Positions 34,612-44,534 of a DNA stretch of 64,000 nucleotides are shown one piece after another. Each line of letters begins with the position of its first letter. Positions within the stretch are counted from its first letter, which is position 1. The position numbers and the translations under genes are program-made. The DNA comes from Fistularia commersonii (lineage: Eukaryota; Chordata; Actinopteri; Syngnathiformes; Fistulariidae): positions 14,647,501-14,711,500 of the forward strand of contig JBBMNZ010000017.1 in the NCBI GenBank assembly GCA_037954325.1. Direction: 5' to 3'. The notes beneath the pieces were generated by a model. It was not told the DNA's origin. It was given only the letters and a program-made list of their open reading frames with translations, and did not search any database.

Positions 34612-34884
34612 GTCCAGGGTGGCAGAGTGGAGCAGTGGTTCGTGCTTCCACCTCGCAGCATTTCTTCAGGGTGGAGTTTGCACATTCTTACCTTTTACAT
34701 TCTCCAGTTTTTATCCCCAATCCAAAAACACGCAATAGGTTAATTGGAGACCCCAAATTGTGGATAGGAAAGCGACTGGTTGCATGTCTCTAAGACATAG
34801 AGACCAATCACCGGCCTGTCACCCATAAACAACCGGGATAGGCTCCAGCACCACTGCTTCCCAGAGATCAAGCTAAGCAGTCTG
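34612..34884 (+). repeat. SINE-like teleost repeat, copy 4
   Basis: The head is GGTGGCAGAGTGGAGCAGTGG, then GGAGTTTGCACATTCTTACC, ATTCTCCAGTTTTTATCC, GGTTAATTGGAGACCCC and GGGATAGGCTCCAGCACC. The head is partly duplicated or rearranged and the GATG tail is absent. Confidence 0.8.
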
Positions 34885-35732
34885 TCATCTGAAGCCATGT
34901 TTTTTAAAAAGTTTTAATTTGTTATGTTGTAAATGCTCAAGCACTCTGTATACTGAATGCACTCTTGATGGAACACCGCTGTCCTCTTAAAATTGTCTTA
35001 ATTTATACTACTTCCCACTGAAGACACAGCAATCATCAGGGAAGTGGATGGTTTACACAATCCTCCATATTCCTCAGGGAACCATTGAAACATGAAAACC
35101 ATTTACCCCAATATGGATGCAGTTTTAGCTCAATAAGTCTGAATGATGACAACACACAGTCAGCAATCCACTGTTGCTCTTTAGGTTCCCAAGGGATGAG
35201 GCTTAGTGCCTGACATAACAACATTTAAACCGTTTTAAAGTATTGATTAGTAGAGATCCTTTACTTTTGCCCACACATAGGCCTTGTGCTGGATGCGCCT
35301 GTTTCAGCATTTTTGAGTGTTTGATTTCAGTAGCATGATGGCGCAGTGGCTAGCATTTTCGCCTGACAGCAAGTACGGTAGATCCTGATGTATCTGCGTA
35401 TATATATTCTGAGTTTGGGTGTGAAGTGTCTGAGCTGCCTTCCATGTTCAGAGCTCACAGAATCCACAGAATTTAGCTTGTGGACCTTTTCCTTTGAGGC
35501 ATCCTGAGCGGGGAGAATCAATATCCATTTTATGCAACTCAGAGGTACTTCTCTAAATAAACCAAAAGTCCAGAGACAGTTTGCGTGACAACAGAGCTAT
35601 ATAACTAGGTAAGATACACAGATGGAGAGAGGCATTACAGAGACAGGGATCCGTTGGCCAAATGCTCTCCAGAAAGACCGTGGTGCCTGTTTGATGGCTC
35701 GCTTCTTTTAAATTAAATATTTTCATAGAATC
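34885..35732. other. Mostly unrecognised; SINE head at 35332-35390
   Basis: A SINE-like head fragment (ATGATGGCGCAGTGGCTAGC, then GGTAGATCC; copy 5) lies at 35332-35390 and retains clear A-box-like and B-box-like motifs. The remainder is unassigned. Confidence 0.6.
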
Positions 35733-36118
35733 AAGATGGACAGTGGTGCAGTGGTTTGTCCGTCCACCTTATAAAGTGAAGTATTCTGGTTCAATGCCCA
35801 CAGGGAGCCTTTCTGTATAAAGTTTCTATGTTTTGTTCATCTGGGTTCCTCTCTTATTCCAAAAAAATGCAGAAGGTTAACTGGGAAAAAAAAGGGAAAA
35901 CTGCCCTAATGTGTGAGTGAGAGAGATCCCAAGTATATAATATGCAGTGGATAATGGTTGGATAGATGATCAAGACGGTATCAGTGGAGATTCAAACTGC
36001 TGCCCCGTAACCAACTGGTGACCTGTCCAGGTCACGAGCAGCCCAGTGGCGGCTGGGATAGGCTCAAGCCCCTCTGCGAACCTAACTGCAGGATAAGTGT
36101 TAGAAATAATGAATGAAA
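35733..36118 (+). repeat. SINE-like teleost repeat, copy 6
   Basis: Complete from the head (GACAGTGGTGCAGTGGTTTG) to the tail (GCTGGGATAGGCTCAAGCCC, GGATAAGTGTTAG, AATAATGAATGAA). The middle has about 50 extra bases around 35940-35995. Confidence 0.85.
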
Positions 36119-36239
36119 GTTAAAGGCAGCTTTTACATCAGACCTGAAGGAATATGCACTCATAGCCATTTTATTTATTATTAAGTTTTTGAAGTTCAAA
36201 TAGAGGTCACCCACTTTATTGCAAAACTAATTTTTAATG

Positions 36240-37792
36240 GGGCTGGATTTGGGTTAGCGGCCCATACCAGCGGCACCCAGCGCTTGTCAGCATTCCTGGA
36301 TTCATCCTTCAGTGCTACGAAAACCTCAAGGAGAAAAATCCCCCCAGGGTCTCTGAGAGCAGGGGCAGAAGATGACCCATCCCAGACGAATCGTATGGTA
36401 ACAGACCACGGAACAGGATTCACAATGGATGGCACAACCAGTATCGCACTGACAGGACCTTCAACCTGGACTTAGCAGGTCCATGTCTGTGGCTGGTCAA
36501 ATCTAACTATGCAAAGTCCATCAAGGCAGAAAGAGAAGCCACAGCAAGCTCAGAGAGGGGCCTCACATTGACCAATACAAATAAGGCCAAATCAGTTGAG
36601 TGAAGCCCAGAGGGAGGAGAACTCCCACAGTCTTTGTGCATCAGTCCCGCAAATGAAGCTTAGCATTGCATATACCCTCCTGCAGTATCCAGCCAAGCCA
36701 GAAACAGTCCCAAGTACAGAGCCCTGCCAGCAACATGCAACATCATCCGCTAGCCACAGACATCCACAGCCCACAACACAGCCTAGCCTAGAACTTAGCT
36801 AACCACAGCCATTAAAAACTGCACTCGCCAGAAAACTGAAGCTGTGTTGCCTCCAATTTGGACTGTTACCCAGATTGTTGTGGCCACTGACCATGTATGA
36901 GGTCTCGCTCGCCCTGGCCAATCGACTGGAGTACTCAAGTAAGGAAATGTCTCGGACCCTCAAAATGCCTCAGCTGCATTGGACTCTACGGTGAAGGGAC
37001 ACTGTCACTGCACATCCCTGGTCTGTTCACATGCACCAAGGTTAGTCGCTCCTACCTTAATACTGGCTGAAAAAGGACCCCAGCCACAGATGTGACACAG
37101 ACCGAATCGGAACATAGTGGGCCATGACCAAAAAACAGAGAAGGCTTTGGCCTTTAAAAGGTAGCAATGGTCTGGCCACAGGAATCTTATAAAGGAATGT
37201 CAAACCATGGTTGTGGAGGAGGTGTGTCGAATGGAGGAAGCAGCTACACATTAGCGGAGGCCAAACAGAACTGTTGGATGACGTGGGAGTGTGTTGAAAA
37301 GAGGAAACTCCAATGGCGTGAACTCTGGGGCATGGAAACCAACAGGCTGAGTTTCATCATCCGAGCCCCGTATGACGTGCTTAAGTGTCCTGCAAATCTG
37401 CCGCTGTGGCTCGGAAAGGATCCATCTTGGCCCCTGTGTACGGTCCCAGCAACGCTCAAGCACATCTTGGATCTTCGCTGGCTGCAAGACCAGCCTTCCC
37501 AAGGTAGGTACATATGGAGACACAACCAAGCGCTCCAGTGCCGAGCAGTTAAAGTGGAGGGCAAGAGGGTAACCATCAACAACCAACCACTTACTAACCA
37601 GGACGTGTGGAAAATCCAAGGTGTCTGAATGTAGCCAGGGACTGGCAGGTGCAGGTTGACTTGGACCAGAAGCTCATATCCCCCCCGGAGACCACGACAA
37701 CCACACTGCTACCAGACCTTGTCCTTTGAACCAAATCCCCGCGGCTTACTTACATCATCTAGCAGACATCGCAGAGGAAGGACACCATAGAG
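36240..37792 (+). mobile_element. LINE remnant, possible RLE-type C-terminal region
   Basis: A decayed non-LTR retrotransposon on the plus strand. The best part (37240-37628) gives WECVEKRKLQWRELWGMETN, then RLSFIIRAPYDVL, PATLKHIL and QGRYIWRHNQAL. This is the conserved region after the reverse transcriptase in a LINE group common in fishes and molluscs. Next, QVDLDQKLISPPETTTTTLL then PDLVL (37650-37728) matches the start of its C-terminal domain. That domain normally continues VELTVPWE and has a PD...ExT/K pattern resembling a restriction-like endonuclease. The 36240-37160 part is only weakly readable. Confidence 0.65.
37167..37628 (+). pseudogene. LINE protein fragment after the reverse transcriptase
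   Basis: A 153-residue frame is the only long readable piece of this LINE. The family's zinc-finger-like CxLC...TLEHIL...C motif is degraded here: WPLCTVPATLKHILDLRW keeps one Cys and the His, but the last Cys is lost. The true frame upstream (EEAATH*RRP) carries a stop, so the first 40 residues of the frame are not family sequence. Function in the ancestor: part of the LINE RT/endonuclease protein that binds target DNA and RNA. Not functional now. Confidence 0.65.
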
Positions 37793-38327
37793 CAGGGGCG
37801 CCCAATACGTCGATCTCGATCTACTGGTCGATTGAAAAGGCAACATGGGTTGATCGTGGAGCCCTGCCTTTCAAAATAAACTACCGCACAACGTAAAAAA
37901 ACAACTCAACCGCGAGTCGCAGAGTACGCTACAGTACAAGTAAAATAATTGCTAGCCAATCAGCGAACCGTTATTAAAAATAACTCTTCACCAATCATCC
38001 ATCCCCACTACAACATTGACACACTTGATTGACATACAGTACAGCCAGTCCGAGATCTCGATACGAACACCGTTCTACCATGACTGGTTTGGAAGTGTGT
38101 CAGAGGCTGGACTACCTGTTACTTGACTGAGTCCTTTCAGTTTAAGACGTCACCAGACTAAGGCAATGTAGACAATGTACACAAAAATGTACACAATTAT
38201 ATTGTGCCATATATGATCATGCTGTTATGCAAGGGAAACAATACATGCACTCGCGCGCACTGATAGATCATTTGGATTTGGTCATTTTGAGAGTAGCTCG
38301 CAAGCCAAAAAAGTATGGACACCCCCG
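37793..38327. mobile_element. hAT-type MITE with perfect 8-bp TSD
   Basis: A 535-bp element. The left end is CAGGGGCGCCCAATACG and the right end read inward is CGGGGGTGTCCATACTT. Duplicated host sequence CCATAGAG flanks it exactly at 37785-37792 and 38328-38335. The subterminal CGATCTCGATCTACTGGTCG is typical of a fish repeat family I know as hAT/ZBED-type. No transposase frame. It lies inside the LINE C-terminal coding region and is therefore younger than that LINE. Confidence 0.9.
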
Positions 38328-38562
38328 CCATAGAGGAAGCCTAGATATGTAAGAAGTCAACTTCTTGCCAACTTATGCCACGTATGCCAACTTAGTGTCT
38401 GAGGCAGAACGGAGGCTGGAAGATCGAAATGCACCCAGTGGAAGTGGGATGCAAGGGCTTCGTAGCCAGAACAGCAAAGCTCCTCGGGGAGATAAGGGGG
38501 AGTCGGGGGAAGGTCTCATCAACAGGCCATAAGAGAATTGGCCAACAGTGCCGAGATGACCA
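38328..38562 (+). mobile_element. LINE remnant, continuation after the hAT insertion
   Basis: The LINE coding region resumes to the right of the hAT element. RYVRSQLLANLCHVCQLSV then MHPVEVGCKGFVARTAKLLG (38429-38488) matches the conserved YPVEVGCRGF motif near the C-terminus of this LINE group. The frame is lost soon after RKIGQQC-like codons at about 38555, close to where the family's protein ends. Confidence 0.65.
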
Positions 38563-40177
38563 GTCCATGGTTGTTTTCTTTCCATGTTCTTCCACCTCCA
38601 TGTCCTCCTCTAAAGACTCTCTTCACCTTCTCTCCATGCTCTCCTTTCCTTGCTCTCTTGCCTTGGATTCTCTCCGTCTCTTTCCATGTCCTCCTGTGCC
38701 AGTTCTGTCTAAGTTCCCCTGCAAATCAGTAGTCGGTAACATACATAACCTACTTTATCCATTTCATCGGGGTGGTTATCGGTGTGTGCGAGTGTGTCTT
38801 TAACTTCTTATAGTTGTAATTGTTTTTTTTTTTTTTTAATACAACTTCTTTGTCTGTATATAGGGGAAACACCTTGAGAAAATGGCTGAAAATTCTATGT
38901 GAATCTTTCCCGCTCTCTCTTGGTATGTGTGCGTGTCTATCATGAATTACTAAATAATAATAATTCTGTTAAAAAAGACACTATGAACATCCAAATGTAA
39001 CAATGGATTATCTTGATTGGGAGACTTAGATACCTGATGCAGCTTTAAGCTCTATTGACTTTTATGTGTATAAACAGATAGTGATAATGTATATTAAATG
39101 TTTAAATGTTCCCCAAAAATGTCACTCATTAGCTTTTTCGTCTATGAAAAAAAAACATATGTGAAAACATATTTGAGGCATTAATTGAGGCAGTTTTCTT
39201 GAAGGAATTAACATTTTAATTAAAAAGACATGAAGTAACTGTCCTGCAGCTACAACTATGTGCCAAATAGTCTGACAATATGGTGCTTCAACAGAATATT
39301 TGAAAAAAGCACCAGGCGACAGCTGTAACAGCCTAATCCATTAGCTGCCTTACCTTATTAAGTTCAGTTGTCTTTAACATTTAGATAAATGTCATGGCCA
39401 TTTATTTGATCTTACATTTACATAGTAAACATTACATGACAGTTAAAAGGCAAATGAAATATCACGCGGGATTTTTAATTTCACATATTTTCAAATAATC
39501 CTGTCATTTTGTTTCAAGTCTTTGTCCTCAATCATGTTTGCTATTAGAATATTTATCATTTCATTTCATATCTGTTCCCCGGAAGCACAAGCTACCGGAA
39601 CTTGCAAAGCAGGGACACCTTCAGCTCTGTTACTCTGTTACATAAACCCCAAGATTCAATTCAATACAGCTTCAGACATTGGACTAAAGTGGGTCAATAG
39701 CATTATATTACTTATCCAAATGCTTGATTGAATTTTGGCATGGATTTTTTTTTTTTTTTTATGATGAGGGCTTTTACCGAGAGCAAAAATGATTTACGTA
39801 AAACTGGCAGGTATACTGTAGCCTGGAATAAAAAAAGAATATATTTTCCAACCATGAAAAGGCGAACTTCACTATTTGATCAAAAATACAGTGCATTTTC
39901 CTTTTCTTTCAACAGTTGACTCTGGGAGCTCTTCTGTATAATTTGGCTCTGAGAACTATATTTTCAGAATCCAAAGCAAGCAGTCCAACGCAAACCTCGC
40001 AGTCAATCGAAAGTAATTCTACAAGTGGATAAATCAAGTTATGCTATTTTGCAGACACAAAAAGGGCCATCTTTGCAGAGACCATGATTCAAGTGAGATG
40101 TTTCTTCATTTATTCATTGGTACAGTTTGTTGATTTGATTTGCCCTGTAAGAGCAGCTGTCCAAGAACATTCATGGC

Positions 40178-40179
<2 letters not shown>
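38563..40179. other. No gene recognised
   Basis: The first 160 bases are strongly C/T-rich (CCTCCATGTCCTCCTC and similar) and probably belong to the LINE 3' UTR. Poly-T of about 15 bases lies at 38823-38838 and of about 16 at 39746-39761. The rest is unassigned. Confidence 0.4.

Positions 40180-40234
<55 letters not shown>
40180..40234. repeat. (GATA)n microsatellite
   Basis: Thirteen uninterrupted GATA units. Confidence 0.98.
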
Positions 40235-40644
40235 CTGTCCCATTTAATCAGCGTGAACCATTATTAGACAACTGATGTGGAAATGGGGGTATAGCCACGG
40301 ACTTTGAGGATTACAATATCCATCCATTTTCCTCTGCTTATTCGTGTCCTGGAGCTAAAGCAAAGAGGTGCAGACTTTCTTCTCCCAGGCTACTGGGTCC
40401 AGCTCATCTGGCGGAATCTCAAAGCTTTTCCTGGCCAGCCGAGGCATAGAGTCTCTCTACAATGTCCTGGGTCTCCTTTCGGGACTCCTCCCTGTTGGAC
40501 ATCCCCAGAATATCTCACCATGGAGGCATCCGGGAGGCATCCTGACCAGATGCCTGAGCCACTTCATCTAAGTTCTTTCACTGCGGAGGAGCAGTAACTC
40601 TACTCTGGGCACCCTCCTGGATGGCCAAACATTGACACCCTAAA

Positions 40645-40676
40645 TAATGAATGAATGAATGAATGAATGAATGAGT
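40645..40676. repeat. (ATGA)n microsatellite inside the Rex3 copy
   Basis: Seven ATGA units sit exactly where about 100 codons between the RT and the C-terminal region of Rex3 are missing. ATGA/GATG runs normally occur at the 3' end of RTE elements, so this may mark the end of one copy and the start of another. Confidence 0.9.
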
Positions 40677-40823
40677 TAAGTCATTTTGGCCATTCGGATC
40701 CGTGATCCTGCTCTTTCGGTCACTACCCACAGCTTGTGACCACAGTTGAGGGTTGGAACAAAGATCACCTTCTCCAGGTCCACAAAACACAAGTAGACTG
40801 ATTGGGCAAACTCCAATGCACTG

Positions 40824-41153
40824 TCAAGGACCTTTCTGAGGGTCTAGCGCTGGTACAGTGCCCGACAACCAAGACAAGATACCACATTGCTCCTCCAGAG
40901 TCTGAGATTCAACTACCCAGTGGACCGTCCTCTCTAGCACCCCCCAAGTAGACCTTTCTGGGGAGGCTGAGGAGTGTAATCCCCCTTTAATTGGAGCACA
41001 ACCTCCGATCCCTCTTTGCAATGAGGGGGCCAAACCCCACCGCCAAGCCAGAGGCACTGTCCCATCTGTCCCCATACTGTTGCAGACACATGTCAAACAG
41101 GGCAGCCCAACAACATCCAAAGCCTCAAGGCATTTAGGGTGAACTCCACCCAC
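40824..41153 (-). pseudogene. Rex3 reverse-transcriptase fragment
   Basis: 109 residues covering RT motifs before the catalytic palm. In order: GVHPKCLEALDVVGLPCLT, TDGTVPLAWRWGLAPSLQRG (the family reads GTVPLDWQTGVVVPLFKKG), then TWGVLERTVHWVVESQTLEE and QCGILSW. The downstream FVDLEKAYDRVP region follows in another frame at about 40795-40760. The FADD box is deleted. No enzymatic activity is possible. Confidence 0.8.
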
Positions 41154-41291
41154 TCCTGGGGCCCTGTCACCTCCAACTTAAGCCCCAGAAATAGGCAGCC
41201 CACCCCAAAGAGCCCTGTTTTTGCATTAGAATGCATACTGTTGGGATGGAAAAGATCCTGAAAGTATTGATTCCACCTATCCCAAAAAGTC

Positions 41292-41678
41292 TCACTTTGA
41301 GGTCAATGAGGAGTGTTGACAATGCACTACACCTCGAAACCCTTCTCCTCTAAGTCCTCCAGAAGTTATTCTCCGTGGCCTCCTCCCATGCCCACAGGTT
41401 TTTGCCTTGGTGACCACTGAAGCCACATGCAGCTGAGCCTGTTGGTACTTGTAAGCTGCCCCATAGAACAGAAAGGGCCAATGAGACTCCAGTTTGATGG
41501 CATCCCTCACCACTGTGTGTCCACCAATGGGTTCAGGGGTTACTGGCTTGACATTTGCGACCACCCTGTGGCAACAGCTCCAGCCCGCTGCCTCAACAAT
41601 GTAGGCACAGAACGTGGTCAACTCAGATATAATATCCCCTGCCTCTCCCAGGTTGTAGTCAAAGTGGGACTCTGCCAT
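41292..41678 (-). pseudogene. Rex3 linker between endonuclease and reverse transcriptase
   Basis: 128 residues that align with the Rex3 inter-domain region. LTTFCAYIVEAAGWSC corresponds to the family's MFRASIVEAADRSC. VTPEPIGGHTVVRDAIKLES corresponds to NPRTRWWTPAVRDAVKLKK. YQQAQLHVASVVTKAKT corresponds to YRQAKRNAALVVAEAKT. The endonuclease end (codons for GDPQLIGVRPV-like) lies just upstream to 41864. The plus-strand 194-codon frame across the region is antisense. Confidence 0.75.
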
Positions 41679-41865
41679 ACATTCCCAAACAGACTCTCAA
41701 AATATGTTTGGATCTGCCAGGTCGGACCGACATCCTCCCTTACTGTCAGACCCAATTGGTGGGGATCAGTTGACAGCGCCCCACATCTCTTTACCTCAGT
41801 GTCCAGAAGATGCGGCTACAATTCCGACGGGATCACAAATTTGAGCAATGGACTGCGGCCCCCCT

Positions 41866-42200
41866 CCGTGAGCTGCCACCTTACCATGGTGGAGGGGTTT
41901 CCTCGTCCCAGTGATCCTGGGAGGTATGTTGTCAGGGGTTTTAGGGTCACGCAAAGCAAACAGGTCCCAGGTGAGGGACCAGACAAAGCACAGCTCAGAG
42001 GACCCTCATGAAGAAGAAAAACAACAACAACCTCTCCCAGACATGGGTCACCGGGGCCTCCCCTGGAGCCACAACCGGGGAAGGGGCTCGATGGTGTGCG
42101 CCTGGTGGCCGGGCGTTCACCCATGGGGCACAGCCTGAAGGATTGACATATGTCCCTCTCCCCATAGGAAGGGCCAAGGGGGTCGGGCCAAAGGGGTCGG
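41866..42200 (+). repeat. Rex3 5' UTR block in inverted orientation
   Basis: Plus-strand sequence GCCACCTTACCATGGTGGAG, GGGTTTCCTCGTCCCAGTG, then GGGACCAGACAAAGCACAGC and GCCTGGTGGCCGGGCGTTCA, CCCATGGGGCACAGCC is Rex3 5' UTR. The minus-strand copy at 42512-42366 contains the same UTR read the other way (CCTTACAGTAGTGGAGGGG, GGGAGCAGACAAAGCATG). Two UTRs therefore lie head to head. Confidence 0.8.
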
Positions 42201-42512
42201 GTCAAAGGGTTCACATCCTAAGGAGGATGGAGGCTACCCTCTCATCCACCGGGTTGAGCCCCAATGTACAGGTGCCAAGTCAGGCGGTAATTACCTGGCG
42301 CCTCTCACCGCCGACAATTGCAGAGTGGAAAATCGTCCAACCCCTCTCAAGAAGACTGGTTCCAGACCACAAGATGTGTGTCAAGTTGATCATGCTTTGT
42401 CTGCTCCCTCACCTGGGACCCGTTTGTCTTGGGTGACCCTACAAGGGACATAATGCCCCGGAAAACTTAGCTTCTAGCATCACTTAGACACACAAACCCC
42501 TCCACTACTGTA

Positions 42513-44354
42513 AGGCGCCAGTTTGAATAAACTGCATCAAAAGAAGGACGCTGGAAAGAAAGAGGGAGGAGAAACGGGGAAAAGTAAGGGCTACTGTTGT
42601 GTCTTGGGAGGTTTCTTTGAAGGAGCGATTTGGACGAATGAAGGAAGTGGCAGCGAATAATAAGGCCCAATCAAGCGGAATATATTTTTCCTGAAGTCAT
42701 TTGACTGTCACATTTGCTGCTATGATAAATACAAACTTGTTTTTGCAAGCTTGATTGGTTTGAGAGCGTTTTGTATTTGTTTTTTTCTTTTTCTCAACTA
42801 GCTTGCAGCTGGGAGGTCACAAAAGATGAGATATTGCTTCAAGCTGCTCCAAAATCCAGTCACACATTTGAACCTCCCGAGGCCTATAATGTGTGTGTCC
42901 ACTGTATTCATGTGTGTTTGCTGCGCATTGAGAATTTTGTGAGTGTATGAGACAGATCATTTGCGTGGAACACTATGCCCAATGTTCTGGAAAGAATGTC
43001 AAAAACACTTGCCCATGATGGGTTACCATGTTGACCAGAGCCCAGCTGTGGTGAAGATTAAACTGGTTGTCATCATGTTAATTTGTGTTGTCATGATAAT
43101 TTGTGTCTCCATGGCTGTGGCCACAGATTGCATAACAGGCCCCCAGTCTTCAGGACACATCTGGAGTCTGTGATCACCCTAGAATTACAATGAATAGAAC
43201 CAACACGTTGAACAAAATTGAATTGTCATGTATAAATAACAAAATGCCAGGTTGTATGAGGATGATGAGCTAATGTCAACTTGACAGACTTTTATGAAAG
43301 CAAGAAGCCATCATGTTAACAGTACTTGTTAACTACCCTGCCTCTCCGCCGTCCTGTCATATTCTATTTTTTATGTACTGCACCTGGTGATAGTTAAAGT
43401 ATTTGTCTCAGCATGGCAAACTCTTCACCCTTGCAGAAAGAGCTCACAGATTTGCCACACAGTCAGATTGTGAAACCGTTTACAAGTGCTGACATAAGTG
43501 ATCACATGCAAGAATAATTTTACATGAAGTGGGGAACATTACAAGTCTTTCCATAAGTAGTGCATCATTTGGAGTCAAATTTGAAAGACATTGTAAATCA
43601 CACATTGTTTTCTTTGTTGGTATTACTTTCTTATTTGTATTCAACAAAAAAATTGAAGTACAACGGCAACAACCCTAGATATTATTTCATGTTTTTAATT
43701 TTGAAGCCACTTCAGCGCGCCGAAATATTGAGAAAACATAGTCAGACAAATGTTGCAATTATACAGTGAAGCGCCTTTTGCTATCAGTGTGTGTTTCTAA
43801 TTTTCCCCCTCGTACTGCAGTCCTCGTATGAGGGTTCAGGCTCAACATTGTGCAAACAGAGGGAATCTACACTTGCAAGTTCCTTGAACTTATCAAATCT
43901 TGGTGTTGATTTCCTCATATTGACGTCCATGCCTTTTTCTTGGACATGTATGCAATTTGGTGGCCCTCTCCTAATATTTGGATTTTAACTGATTCTCAGA
44001 ATTTTTCCAATAAAAACCGATTGCTCTTTTCCAAAATACTGCTACTACTATTGATATGACGTGATGCATTGGGGAACATATAGAACTTGAGAATATTTAA
44101 GACAGACGTATTCACAGTTGAAATATATGTTTTTTAATTTAATTTTCTATAGTATATAATATTTTCCATAAAGTAAGAAACAATTCTCCTTATCCTCACC
44201 ATTTCTCTGGCATAGAGTGGGCTCAGGTTGTTGGATGTGGTACATTTGCTCTTCGCAAGCACCAGACACCAATTTGATCAGCTGGTGGCTGGTGCTCGCC
44301 AAGAGCACACCCATAGACGGACGTTCAATCATTCTCTCCACCTTTCACACTTCA
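42513..44354. other. No gene recognised
   Basis: No gene is recognised. CATGATAATTTGTG/CATGTTAATTTGTG-type near-repeats occur at 43072-43108. The rest is unassigned. Confidence 0.4.
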
Positions 44355-44534
44355 TCTCCAATTAACCTACTGACTGTCTTTGTACATTTCGGGGAGGATG
44401 GAGAATTGGTGGAAAACCCCAGCAGAGAGAAAAAAAAATGTGCATTACCCACGGAAAAGCCTCCGTCGACCTTTAACCCAGAGCCTTTTTGCTGGCAGTC
44501 AGGAGTCCTAACCACGACACCACCATGCTGCCCT
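44355..44534 (-). repeat. SINE-like teleost repeat, copy 7
   Basis: In reverse: the head GGGCAGCATGGTGGTGTCGT lies at the right end, followed by GGTTAAAGGTCGACGGAGGC and TTTTCCACCAATTCTCCATC. The body ends near CAGTAGGTTAATTGGAGAT. It is 3'-truncated. Confidence 0.75.

Larger units (their letters stand above)
40311..42512 (-). mobile_element. Rex3 (RTE-clade) LINE, degraded and rearranged
   Basis: A minus-strand copy of the teleost LINE Rex3. The 3' end at 40311 reads AATAAGCAGAGGAAAATGGATGGA (shown over 40334-40311). It is followed upstream by the C-terminal region (40360-40640), an (ATGA)n run (40645-40676), the RT region (40678-41160), the linker and end of the endonuclease (41280-41864), an oppositely oriented 5' UTR block (41866-42200), and the endonuclease start and 5' UTR (42512-42205). 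Large parts are deleted compared with a full element, and all coding parts are frameshifted. Confidence 0.85.

Noticed and set aside
41427..42011. 194-codon plus-strand open frame
   Set aside because: It is antisense to the Rex3 linker and then runs into the inverted Rex3 UTR block. It is not a protein-coding gene.
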